Shown here: one piece after another, positions 26,215 through 34,560 of the stretch
How positions within the stretch are numbered: position 1 is the first letter of the stretch
Layout of the letters: the number at the start of each line of letters is the position of its first letter
Source: Flavobacterium sp. PMTSA4
Lineage (GTDB): Bacteria > Bacteroidota > Bacteroidia > Flavobacteriales > Flavobacteriaceae
Direction: 5' to 3'
DNA: 64,000 nucleotides
Assembly (NCBI RefSeq): GCF_032098525.1
Contig: NZ_CP134890.1
Location: 1,612,001 to 1,676,000 of the forward strand
Notes under the pieces: model-generated
Database searches by the model: none
Told to the model about the DNA's origin: nothing
The model's input: only the letters and a program-made list of their open reading frames with translations
Made by a program: the position numbers and the translations under genes

Positions 26215-28716
26215 TTATTTCTTTTTAGCGGTTGCTTTTTTGGTTGTTGTCTTTTTAGCAGTTGTTTTCTTGGCAGGTGCTTTTTCTTCAATAATCTTTT
26301 TCACATCTTCTAAAGTAAATTTAGAAGCATCGATGTCTTTATTCAATTCAATCTTTAGCTTTCCTTTAAGAATTACCGATTTGCCCCAACGAGCTTTTTC
26401 AACCTTAATTCCTTCGGCTTCCCAGTTATGAATTACTTTATCGATGTCTTTTTGTAATTTTTCTTCAATCAATTCTGTGATGTCTGATTGTGATAAATTA
26501 TCGAAGTTGTATTTCTTATTTACATTAATAAAGATGCCGTTCCATTTTAAGAATGGTCCGAAACGACCAACGCCTTTTTGCACATCCATACCTTTATAAG
26601 TAGCGATTGGCGCATCGGCTTTTGCTTTTTCGTTGATTAACTCTTGAGCACGTTCCATAGTTACATCTAATGGATCTTCGCCTTTTGGCAGTGAGATGAA
26701 TTGTTTTCCGAAGCGAACATAAGGACCAAAACGACCGTTGTTTACTTCTACTTCTTCTCCTTTATATGTACCTAATTGTTTAGGCAATAAAAACAAATTC
26801 AATGCATCTTCTAAAGTAATAGTTCCAATATTTTGGTCGGCCATTAAACTAGCAAATTGTTTCTCTTCATCGTCAGCGTCACCAATTTGTGCCATTGGAC
26901 CAAACTTTCCTAAACGAACTAACACCGTTTTTCCAGATTTTGGGTCAGTTCCTAGAATTCGTTCTCCGCTTTCTCTATCGGCGTTTTCTTCTACTTCGAC
27001 AACATTTGGGTGGAATTTATCGTAGAACTCTTGCATCATTTTTGCCCAATCCACATTTCCTTCTGCGATTTCGTCGAAATCTTGCTCTACTTTGGCGGTG
27101 AAGTTATAGTCTAGAATGACTGAAAAGTTTTTGACCAAGAAATCATTTACGATAGAACCGATGTCTGTTGGAACTAATTTCCCTTTATCGGAACCTGTCA
27201 TTTCTGAAAGAACCTGCGATTTAACTTCGTTACCTTTTAAAGTAAGTTGATTGTATTTACGCTCTGTTCCTTCGTTTGTTCCTTTTTCTACATAATTTCT
27301 ACTGATGATGGTAGAAATTGTTGGCGCATAGGTTGATGGACGACCAATGCCTAATTCTTCTAATTTCTTTACTAAAGATGCTTCTGTGTAGCGACTTGGT
27401 GCTTGCGTGAAACGTTCTTTAGCGGTTATTAATGTATTGTTTAAGGCTTCGCCTACTTTTAAAGCTGGCAACATTCCTTCTTGTTCTTCTTCGTCGTCGT
27501 CATGACCTTCAAGATATACTTTAAGGAAACCTTCAAATTTTATTACTTCTCCCGATGCTTGGAACACTTCAGAATGGTTGTTTGCTTCAATTTTTACATT
27601 GGTACGCTCTAATTCTGCATCGCTCATTTGAGACGCCAATGTTCTTTTCCAGATTAAATCATATAAACGAGCTTGGTCTCTATCGATGTTCACGGTGTGT
27701 TGTGACATATCGGTAGGACGGATGGCTTCGTGCGCTTCCTGTGCACCTTTTGATTTTGAAGTAAAGGTTCTTGGTTTTGAGAACTCCTTTCCGTAAGATT
27801 TAATAATCTCTGCTTGAGCAGCCGACATGGCTTCTTGAGAAAGATTGACGCTATCGGTTCTCATATAGGTAATCAATCCGGCTTCGTAAAGGCGTTGTGC
27901 GATTTGCATCGTGATTCCTACCGGTAAATATAATTTACGTGCTGCTTCCTGTTGCAAGGTTGATGTTGTAAACGGAGCGGCTGGTGATTTTTTTGCTGGT
28001 TTTGTTTCTAAGTCTGCTACTTTATAATTGGAACCGATGCTTTTATTTAGAAAATCTTCAGCTTCTTTTTTGGTGGCAAAGTTTTTTGGCAATTTGGCTT
28101 TCACCACTTTTCCTGCGGCGTTAGTGAACTCAGCAGAAACAGCATAAGAACCTACTGGTTTGAAGTCTTGTATTTCTCTTTCACGTTCTACTATTAGACG
28201 TACAGAAACCGATTGAACTCTACCGGCAGACAAACCTCCTTTTACTTTCTTCCATAAAACTGGGGAAAGTTCGTAACCCACTAGCCTATCTAATACACGA
28301 CGTGCCTGTTGTGCGTTTACCAAATTATAATCAATCTCGCGAGGATTATCGATGGCTTTTAGAATGGCGTTTTTAGTGATTTCGTGAAAAACAATACGTT
28401 TTGTTTTAGACTTATCCAATTTTAGTTCTTCCGCAAGATGCCAAGAAATGGCTTCTCCTTCGCGGTCTTCATCGGAAGCTAACCAAACCATATCGGCTGA
28501 TTTAGATAAATCTTTGAGTTTCTTTACCAATGCTTTTTTATCTGAAGACACTTGGTATTTTGGCGTAAAACCATTTAGAACATCTACGCCTATTTCTTTG
28601 GACGGAAGGTCGGCTATGTGTCCGTAACTAGACTCGACCTGGAAGTCTTTGCCTAGAAATTTTTCTATGGTTTTTGCTTTTGCTGGTGACTCAACGATTA
28701 CTAAATTCTTTGCCAT
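26215..28716 (-). CDS. topA: DNA topoisomerase I
   Basis: This 833-residue type IA topoisomerase relaxes negative supercoils. The TOPRIM domain is N-terminal (VIVESPAKAKTIEKFLG, SDEDREGEAISWHL). The active-site Tyr284 is in GLITYMRTDSV. Instead of the four-Cys zinc fingers of E. coli TopA, the C-terminal half (about 580-810) has repeated topo-C modules with GRFGPYVRFGKQFISLP-like motifs. It ends in a Lys/Ala/Thr-rich basic tail (about 812-833). It reads away from miaB across an unusual repeat-bearing spacer. Confidence 0.96.
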   Translation of the reverse strand: MAKNLVIVESPAKAKTIEKFLGKDFQVESSYGHIADLPSKEIGVDVLNGFTPKYQVSSDKKALVKKLKDLSKSADMVWLASDEDREGEAISWHLAEELKLDKSKTKRIVFHEITKNAILKAIDNPREIDYNLVNAQQARRVLDRLVGYELSPVLWKKVKGGLSAGRVQSVSVRLIVEREREIQDFKPVGSYAVSAEFTNAAGKVVKAKLPKNFATKKEAEDFLNKSIGSNYKVADLETKPAKKSPAAPFTTSTLQQEAARKLYLPVGITMQIAQRLYEAGLITYMRTDSVNLSQEAMSAAQAEIIKSYGKEFSKPRTFTSKSKGAQEAHEAIRPTDMSQHTVNIDRDQARLYDLIWKRTLASQMSDAELERTNVKIEANNHSEVFQASGEVIKFEGFLKVYLEGHDDDEEEQEGMLPALKVGEALNNTLITAKERFTQAPSRYTEASLVKKLEELGIGRPSTYAPTISTIISRNYVEKGTNEGTERKYNQLTLKGNEVKSQVLSEMTGSDKGKLVPTDIGSIVNDFLVKNFSVILDYNFTAKVEQDFDEIAEGNVDWAKMMQEFYDKFHPNVVEVEENADRESGERILGTDPKSGKTVLVRLGKFGPMAQIGDADDEEKQFASLMADQNIGTITLEDALNLFLLPKQLGTYKGEEVEVNNGRFGPYVRFGKQFISLPKGEDPLDVTMERAQELINEKAKADAPIATYKGMDVQKGVGRFGPFLKWNGIFINVNKKYNFDNLSQSDITELIEEKLQKDIDKVIHNWEAEGIKVEKARWGKSVILKGKLKIELNKDIDASKFTLEDVKKIIEEKAPAKKTTAKKTTTKKATAKKK

Positions 28717-28927
28717 TTGTCTGTAGTTTGTGTGGACAAATGTAATTGTTTTTTTTAAAAATCCGATTTATCGACACTTTTTAACGATTAAATGTAGAAA
28801 ATAGTTGCTAGTTTAAAACCTTATATTTAGAAATAAAAAGTAAATAATATTTGAAAGCAATTTAACTTCAAAAGTAACTTAATTACAATTAAACATACAG
28901 ACTTTAATTAATATAGAGAATGTAAAA

Positions 28928-28993
28928 TACGCTATAAGTACGCTATAAATACGCTATAAATACGCTATAAGTATGCTATAAGTATGTTATAAA
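28928..28993 (+). repeat. Six tandem 11-bp repeats (TACGCTATAAR)
   Basis: The unit TACGCTATAAG/A is repeated head to tail at 28928, 28939, 28950, 28961, 28972 and 28983. The last two copies carry C-to-T changes (TATGCTATAAG, TATGTTATAAA). The period is close to one DNA turn, so all copies face the same side of the helix. Confidence 0.92.
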
Positions 28994-29131
28994 TATAACT
29001 AATAATAAAATGTATATAGCCAAACAAAAACATTAACTAACAATCATACTAACTTAAAGGGTAATAAACATTTGATGTTTTTATATAAAATGACTATAAA
29101 ATAAATCTTTTGTTAAACCTTATCTGCCATC

Positions 29132-29163
29132 TTGTCATATAAATAAATTTAGTATTATCTTTG
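29132..29163 (+). promoter_or_regulatory. Promoter of miaB
   Basis: TTG (29132-29134), 21 bp, then TATCTTTG (29156-29163) give a full Bacteroidota -33/-7 promoter. The ATG at 29191 is about 21 bp after the predicted start. Confidence 0.65.
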
Positions 29164-29190
29164 CTACCCGATTTAATCGAAATTATTTTT

Positions 29191-30645
29191 ATGGAAAAGG
29201 AATTAGACGAGAAGAAACAAGGCACGAGCTTGGTTTTGGAACAAAAGGCAGAAAACACCAAAAAACTTTTTATAGAAAGCTATGGTTGTGCGATGAATTT
29301 TTCGGACAGTGAGATTGTGGCTTCCATTTTGACCGAACAAGGTTATAACACTACGCAAAACCTGGAGGAAGCAGATTTGGTTTTGGTAAATACGTGTTCG
29401 ATTAGAGACAAAGCTGAACAAACCGTTAGAAAACGTTTGGAGAAATATAACGCTATTAAACGCAGTATTAATCCAGGGATGAAAGTGGGCGTTTTGGGTT
29501 GTATGGCAGAACGATTGAAAGACCAATTTTTGGAACAAGAGAAGATTGTTGATATGGTTGTTGGTCCGGATGCGTATAAGGATTTGCCTAACTTGTTGAA
29601 GGAAGTGGATGAAGGAAGAGATGCCATCAATGTTATTTTATCGAAAGAGGAAACTTATGGTGATATTGCACCGGTTCGATTGAACAGTAATGGTGTGAAT
29701 GCGTTTGTATCGATTACACGTGGTTGTGATAATATGTGTACCTTTTGTGTGGTACCGTTTACTCGTGGTAGAGAACGCAGCCGTGAACCACAAAGTATCT
29801 TAGAAGAAATCAAAGATTTGTGGGATAGAGGATTTAAGGAGATTTGTCTGCTAGGGCAAAATGTGGATAGTTATTTATGGTATGGCGGCGGACTGAAGAA
29901 AGATTTTGTGAAAGCCACCGAAATGCAAAAAGCTACTGCGGTTGATTTTGCTCAGTTGTTAGAACAATGTGCGATTGCGTTTCCTAAAATGCGTTTTCGT
30001 TTTTCGACTTCGAATCCACAGGATATGCATGAAGAAGTGCTTCATGTTATTGCTAAATATGATAATGTTTGTAATTATATTCATTTACCAGTTCAAAGTG
30101 GAAGCACGAGAATTTTAAAGGAAATGAACCGACAACATACTCGTGAGGAATACATGGAATTGGTAGACAAAATCAAAAGAATTATACCGGGTTGTTCGAT
30201 TTCGCAGGATATGATATCGGGTTTTCCAACGGAGACGGAAGAAGATCATCAGGACACCTTGAGTTTGATGGAATATGTTGAGTATGATTTTGGGTATATG
30301 TTTGCGTATTCTGAACGTCCGGGAACTTTGGCAGCGCGAAAAATGGAAGATGATGTTCCGGAAGAAGTGAAGAAAAGACGTTTGCAAGATATCGTTGATT
30401 TGCAACAAGTGTTGAGCGAAAAAAGAACCAAACGTTTCTTAGGGCAAACCGTTGAAATATTGATTGAAAAAGAATCGAAGAAGTCAGATAAACACTGGAG
30501 CGGAAGAAATTCTGAAAATGTGGTTACGGTTTTCCCAAAAGAACATTATAAGCCAGGAGATTTTGTATTGGTAAAAGTTTCTGATTGCACTACAGCTACT
30601 CTAATTGGAGAAGCGGTTGGGTATTCGGAAATGCAAATTGTTTAA
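29191..30645 (+). CDS. miaB: tRNA-2-methylthio-N6-dimethylallyladenosine synthase
   Basis: This 484-residue radical-SAM methylthiotransferase adds the 2-methylthio group to i6A37 of tRNAs reading U-starting codons. The N-terminal MTTase domain has Cys33 (ESYGCAMN), Cys69 (VNTCSIRD) and Cys104 (LGCMAE). The radical-SAM cluster is CxxxCxxC at 179-186 (RGCDNMCTFC). A TRAM domain lies at the C-terminus (about 415-484). A start 30 bp upstream exists, but ATG 29191 fits the promoter. The next gene follows after 6 bp. Confidence 0.96.
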   Translation: MEKELDEKKQGTSLVLEQKAENTKKLFIESYGCAMNFSDSEIVASILTEQGYNTTQNLEEADLVLVNTCSIRDKAEQTVRKRLEKYNAIKRSINPGMKVGVLGCMAERLKDQFLEQEKIVDMVVGPDAYKDLPNLLKEVDEGRDAINVILSKEETYGDIAPVRLNSNGVNAFVSITRGCDNMCTFCVVPFTRGRERSREPQSILEEIKDLWDRGFKEICLLGQNVDSYLWYGGGLKKDFVKATEMQKATAVDFAQLLEQCAIAFPKMRFRFSTSNPQDMHEEVLHVIAKYDNVCNYIHLPVQSGSTRILKEMNRQHTREEYMELVDKIKRIIPGCSISQDMISGFPTETEEDHQDTLSLMEYVEYDFGYMFAYSERPGTLAARKMEDDVPEEVKKRRLQDIVDLQQVLSEKRTKRFLGQTVEILIEKESKKSDKHWSGRNSENVVTVFPKEHYKPGDFVLVKVSDCTTATLIGEAVGYSEMQIV

Positions 30646-30651
30646 TTAAAA

Positions 30652-31908
30652 ATGGAATCAGTTCAAAGTATAAAACAACGATTTGAGATTATTGGGAATG
30701 ATCCAAAACTCAATCGTGCTATTGAGAAAGCCATTCAGGTTGCTCCTACTGATATTTCGGTATTGGTTGTGGGCGAAAGCGGTGTTGGTAAGGAAAGTAT
30801 TCCTAGAATTATCCATTCGCTTTCGCACAGAAAACACGGAAAATATATTGCGGTAAACTGTGGCGCCATTCCGGAAGGAACGATTGATAGTGAATTATTT
30901 GGTCATGAAAAAGGTGCTTTTACTGGTGCTACTTCAACCCGTGAAGGTTATTTTGAAGTGGCTGATGGTGGAACAATTTTCTTGGATGAAGTAGGCGAAT
31001 TGCCTTTGACTACTCAGGTTCGTTTGTTGCGTGTTTTGGAAAATGGAGAGTTCATCAAAGTAGGTTCGTCGCAAGTTCAAAAAACCAATGTTCGTATTGT
31101 AGCGGCAACAAATGTAAATATGTTTGATGCCATTGAAAAAGGAAAGTTCCGAGAAGATTTGTATTACAGATTGAGTACGGTTGATATTCCTTTGCCACCG
31201 TTGCGAGACCGAAAAGACGATATTCATTTATTGTTTCGAAAGTTTGCCGCTGATTTTGCTCATAAATATAAAATGCCGCCGATAAAATTACGCGATGATG
31301 CAGTTGAATTTCTGCAAAAATACCGTTGGAGTGGGAATATTCGTCAGTTGCGAAATGTTGCCGAACAAATTTCGGTTTTAGAAACTAATAGAGATGTTAG
31401 TTTGGCTACTTTACAATCGTATTTACCAACCGAAAGTTCTACGTTACCTTCTGTTATTGGCGGAAAAAAATCAGAAAGTGATTTTGCTACCGAAAGAGAC
31501 ATTTTGTACAAAGTGCTTTTTGACATGAAAAGTGATTTGAATGATTTGAAGAAACTGACTTTGGAATTGATTAAAAACGGAACGAAAATTCAAGACATCA
31601 ATCCGAGTTTAATTCAGAAAGTCTATGGTTCTAATGACAGTGAAATTTCGTTTGAAGAAGAACCACGAAGAAGTTCGTTGCCAATTCAAAGTCCGGTAAT
31701 ACAAGATAATTATCAAGATGATGAAGATCAAAATTTCCTTGACGCAGAAACGATTGAAGAAGAAGAAGTTTTAAAATTGGAACAAAAAGAAATAGAACTA
31801 ATCAAAAAATCATTGGAACGTCATAACGGAAAACGAAAAGCTGCTGCCGATGAATTAGGTATTTCTGAACGAACACTTTATAGAAAAATAAAGCAGTTTG
31901 ATTTGTAA
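30652..31908 (+). CDS. Sigma-54-dependent transcriptional activator (Fis family)
   Basis: The 418-residue AAA+ activator has Walker A GESGVGKE (about 41-48), the sigma-54-contacting GAFTGA loop (about 88-93), Walker B GGTIFLDE and a C-terminal Fis-type HTH (AAADELGISERTLYRKI, about 398-414). There is no receiver or other sensor domain, so its control is probably by level or by partner proteins. It is 6 bp after miaB and in front of lptE, an order I recall as conserved in flavobacteria. Its target promoters are not identifiable here. Confidence 0.94.
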   Translation: MESVQSIKQRFEIIGNDPKLNRAIEKAIQVAPTDISVLVVGESGVGKESIPRIIHSLSHRKHGKYIAVNCGAIPEGTIDSELFGHEKGAFTGATSTREGYFEVADGGTIFLDEVGELPLTTQVRLLRVLENGEFIKVGSSQVQKTNVRIVAATNVNMFDAIEKGKFREDLYYRLSTVDIPLPPLRDRKDDIHLLFRKFAADFAHKYKMPPIKLRDDAVEFLQKYRWSGNIRQLRNVAEQISVLETNRDVSLATLQSYLPTESSTLPSVIGGKKSESDFATERDILYKVLFDMKSDLNDLKKLTLELIKNGTKIQDINPSLIQKVYGSNDSEISFEEEPRRSSLPIQSPVIQDNYQDDEDQNFLDAETIEEEEVLKLEQKEIELIKKSLERHNGKRKAAADELGISERTLYRKIKQFDL

Positions 31909-31954
31909 TCGTTAAAATTACAATAATTAAAAGTTCTAATTCCAATAATGCGTT

Positions 31955-31962
31955 TATATTTG
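31955..31962 (+). promoter_or_regulatory. -7 box for lptE
   Basis: TATATTTG matches TAnnTTTG, 18 bp before the lptE ATG. No clear TTG -33 is seen. Confidence 0.4.
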
Positions 31963-31980
31963 ATTTTTGAAAAATAAGAC

Positions 31981-32484
31981 ATGAAATTCACTAAATATAT
32001 TTTACTCCTTTTTGTTGTATTGGTTATCAATAGCTGTTCGGTATATAATTTTACTGGAACCGGAAAAATTGATGCCAAAACTTTTCAAGTTAATTATTTT
32101 CAAAATAATGCCGAGTTGATTGAACCAGGAATTGAAAGAACTTTTACATTGCGTTTGCAAGATTTAATTCAGAATCAAACCAATTTGAATCTAACTAATT
32201 CGAATGGCGATTTGGTTTATGAAGGTGAAATTGTTCGTTATAATGTTACGCCAATGACTGCTACTGCAGATATTAGAGCAGCACAAAACCGATTGACAAT
32301 TGCAGTAAATGTTCGATTTACTAATAAAAATAAAGAAGAAGATAATTTTGAAAAACAGTTTTCATTCTTTGATGACTTTCCAGCTGATACACCGTTGACT
32401 GGACAACAATTATCAAGATCTTTAGATGTGATTTTTGAGAGAATCACACAAGATATATTTAATGAGTCATTGGCAAAATGGTAG
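31981..32484 (+). CDS. lptE: LPS assembly lipoprotein LptE
   Basis: The 167-residue lipoprotein has the signal MKFTKYILLLFVVLVINSC (Cys19). The motifs YNFTGTGKID..TFQVNYFQNNA and the alternating beta pattern fit LptE of Bacteroidota, which plugs the LptD barrel in the outer membrane for LPS insertion. lptD is not in the window. Downstream come a TPR-like protein gene and secG on the same strand. Confidence 0.88.
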   Translation: MKFTKYILLLFVVLVINSCSVYNFTGTGKIDAKTFQVNYFQNNAELIEPGIERTFTLRLQDLIQNQTNLNLTNSNGDLVYEGEIVRYNVTPMTATADIRAAQNRLTIAVNVRFTNKNKEEDNFEKQFSFFDDFPADTPLTGQQLSRSLDVIFERITQDIFNESLAKW

Positions 32485-32527
32485 TTTTTGAAAAAAATGT
32501 ATCTTTAAAATCTGAAAACAAAACACT

Positions 32528-33352
32528 TTGAATTTAACTGATTATACTTATTTACTTAACAAACCAGATGCTATCAATGAACGATATGCTGAATCTCTTG
32601 AAAAAGTGATGGAAGAATTTCCATATTTTCAGAGTGCTCGAGTTATGCGACTAAAACATCTGTATAATCAAGATAGTTACAAATACAACCAAGCTTTAAA
32701 GGTTTCGGCTGCTTATACAACTGATAGAAGCATGTTGTTTGATTTTATTACTTCAGATGATTTTGTGGCAGTTCAAAAAGGTTTATACGAAAGAAAATTA
32801 CAAGAATTATTAAATATTCATGTTGTTGAAAGTGAAATTGTAGTTGTAAATAAAAGTCAATCAACTGCTAATCCGTTAGAGCAATCTATTTTGAGTTCTA
32901 TTCAACAGTCAAATCCTGAAGAAAGTTTAGCAATTGAGAAATTAGAAATTGGAAAACCACTCGAATTTTCAAAAGATGAAAAACATTCCTTTGAAGAATG
33001 GCTACAATTGGCTCGATTTACACCTATAATTAGAGAAGAAAAAAAGGAAACAAACACACAACCTTTTTCGGAAGAGAAAAAGAAAAAATTGGATTTAATT
33101 GATAAATTTATTGAGTCAAATCCTAAAATTCCAGCAATTGACAGAGAAAAAACAATCCCTGTAAAAGAAAGCAAAGACGAGGACATATCTTACCTTATGA
33201 CGGAAACATTGGCAAGAGTTTATTTGGAACAAAAAAAATATTCAAAAGCAATACAAGCCTATGAAATATTAATTTTGAAATATCCAGAAAAAAGTAGTTT
33301 CTTTGCAGACCGAATTTCAGATATAAAGATTTTACAACAAAATAATAATTAG
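32528..33352 (+). CDS. Tetratricopeptide-like protein between lptE and secG
   Basis: This 274-residue soluble protein starts with TTG (NLTDYTYLLNKPDAI...); no suitable ATG is available near the start of the conserved region. The N-terminal half is helical (YFQSARVMRLKHLYNQDSYKYNQAL). The middle is charged and low-complexity. The C-terminus has one clear TPR-type helix pair (ETLARVYLEQKKYSKAIQAYEILILKYPEKS, about 230-260). The function is unknown. It ends 2 bp before secG, so the two are probably translated together. Confidence 0.8.
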   Translation: MNLTDYTYLLNKPDAINERYAESLEKVMEEFPYFQSARVMRLKHLYNQDSYKYNQALKVSAAYTTDRSMLFDFITSDDFVAVQKGLYERKLQELLNIHVVESEIVVVNKSQSTANPLEQSILSSIQQSNPEESLAIEKLEIGKPLEFSKDEKHSFEEWLQLARFTPIIREEKKETNTQPFSEEKKKKLDLIDKFIESNPKIPAIDREKTIPVKESKDEDISYLMTETLARVYLEQKKYSKAIQAYEILILKYPEKSSFFADRISDIKILQQNNN

Positions 33353-33354
33353 TA

Positions 33355-33717
33355 ATGAGTACATTTTCAATCTTTTTAGTATTAATCACAATCGTTTGTT
33401 TTTTACTAATCATAGTTATCATGGTTCAAAACCCAAAAGGTGGAGGACTTTCTTCTACTTTTGGAAGTTCATCACAAATGGGTGGTGTTCAAAAAACAAC
33501 AGACTTTTTAGATAAAAGCACTTGGACATTGGCAACAATCTTAATCGTATTAATATTGTTATCAAGTTTAAGTTTTAGTGGTGCATTAGCTGATTCAAAT
33601 TCAAAAATTATTGATGAAACTGAAAAAGCAGCTCCTGCAAAACCAGCAGAAACAAAAGCAGCTGAACCAGCAACAACTACTACAACTCCAGCTACACCAG
33701 CTGAAGAAAAAAAATAA
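33355..33717 (+). CDS. secG: Preprotein translocase subunit SecG
   Basis: The 120-residue protein has two membrane helices (about 2-22 and 55-75) with the family loop MVQNPKGGGLSSTFGSSSQMGG between them, and an Ala/Pro/Thr-rich tail. SecG assists SecYE in protein export. A strong terminator follows, separating it from groES. Confidence 0.94.
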   Translation: MSTFSIFLVLITIVCFLLIIVIMVQNPKGGGLSSTFGSSSQMGGVQKTTDFLDKSTWTLATILIVLILLSSLSFSGALADSNSKIIDETEKAAPAKPAETKAAEPATTTTTPATPAEEKK

Positions 33718-33741
33718 CCCTGAGTTATAAAAACATATATA

Positions 33742-33772
33742 ATGCCAGCGCTGACATGCTGGCATTTTTTTT
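33742..33772 (+). terminator. Terminator after secG
   Basis: ATGCCAGC and GCTGGCAT form a perfect hairpin followed by eight T residues. Confidence 0.88.
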
Positions 33773-33859
33773 AGGAAAAAATGGCAGTTTCGATGGCTTG
33801 GCATAATTTCTGAAAAACAGAAAACATCAAAATAAATAAAATTTAAATACTATAGAATT

Positions 33860-34135
33860 ATGGCATTAAACATTAAACCACTTTCAGACAGAGTAATTGT
33901 GGAACCAGCTGCTGCTGAAACACAAACTGCTTCTGGAATCATTATTCCAGATACTGCAAAAGAAAAACCACAAAAAGGAAATGTAGTGGCTGTTGGGAAC
34001 GGAAAAAAAGACCACACTATGACCGTAAAAATTGGCGATACTGTTCTTTATGGAAAGTATGCTGGAACTGAATTAAAGTTCGAAGGAAAAGATTATCTTA
34101 TCATGAGAGAAGATGATATCCTTGCAATAATCTAA
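33860..34135 (+). CDS. groES: Co-chaperonin GroES
   Basis: The 91-residue protein shows the GroES pattern: PLSDRVIVEPAAAETQTASGIIIPD, KGNVVAVGNG, GDTVLYGKYAGTE and YLIMREDDILAII. It forms the heptameric lid for GroEL. groEL follows, but an unrelated four-helix-bundle gene is inserted between the two. Confidence 0.97.
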   Translation: MALNIKPLSDRVIVEPAAAETQTASGIIIPDTAKEKPQKGNVVAVGNGKKDHTMTVKIGDTVLYGKYAGTELKFEGKDYLIMREDDILAII

Positions 34136-34171
34136 AAGTTATAAGCTATAGGCAGTAAGCAATAAGCTAAC

Positions 34172-34522
34172 ATGAGAGATTTCAAAAAATATGATATTTG
34201 GCAATTAAGCCATTCTTTAACTTTAGAAGTTTATAAAGCAACTTCTAATTTCCCAAATGAAGAGTTGTATGGTTTAGTTAGCCAATTAAGAAGAGCTTCT
34301 TCATCCATTCCTACAAATATTAGTGAAGGTTGCGGAAGAAATAGTGACAAAGAATTTAATCAATTTCTCAACATAGCTTTAGGTTCTGCTAATGAAACAG
34401 AATACCTATTATTATTGTCTAAAGATTTAAATTACATATCAGAAGAGATTTTTTCTGATTTAGATTCCAAAACAAATACAATTAAAAGTAAAATATACAA
34501 ATTAAAACAAAAATTAAACTAG
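34172..34522 (+). CDS. Four-helix-bundle protein, S23/23S rRNA intervening-sequence type
   Basis: This 116-residue protein carries the family signatures FKKYDIWQLSHSLTLEVYKAT, LYGLVSQLRRASSSIPTNISEGCGR and FLNIALGSANETEYLLLL. The family was first found encoded inside intervening sequences of 23S rRNA genes; its function is unresolved. Here it lies between groES and groEL, in the same direction, with 36-38 bp flanks rich in AAGC/GCTT motifs on both sides. It should be co-transcribed with the chaperonin genes and looks like an insertion into a normally tight operon. Confidence 0.93.
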   Translation: MRDFKKYDIWQLSHSLTLEVYKATSNFPNEELYGLVSQLRRASSSIPTNISEGCGRNSDKEFNQFLNIALGSANETEYLLLLSKDLNYISEEIFSDLDSKTNTIKSKIYKLKQKLN

Positions 34523-34545
34523 CTTAAAGCATTTTGCTTAAAGCA
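34522..34545 (+). repeat. Direct repeat GCTTAAAGCA flanking the inserted gene
   Basis: The 10-mer GCTTAAAGCA occurs at 34522-34531 and 34536-34545, just after the four-helix-bundle gene. The upstream flank (34141-34170) has similar TAAGC words. This may be a footprint of the insertion. Confidence 0.6.
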
Positions 34546-34560
34546 TAAAGCACAAACATA

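Larger units (their letters stand above)
28717..29190. other. 474-bp divergent spacer between topA and miaB
   Basis: No gene is seen. The spacer is extremely AT-rich and contains the 11-bp tandem repeats at 28928-28993 and the miaB promoter near its right end. Confidence 0.7.

Noticed and set aside
28928..28993. The tandem 11-bp repeats as a CRISPR array
   Set aside because: The units are contiguous, without spacers, and no cas genes are in the window.
28928..28993. The tandem 11-bp repeats as iterons of a replication origin
   Set aside because: No rep or dnaA gene lies nearby and no DnaA boxes were recognised; the idea cannot be supported.
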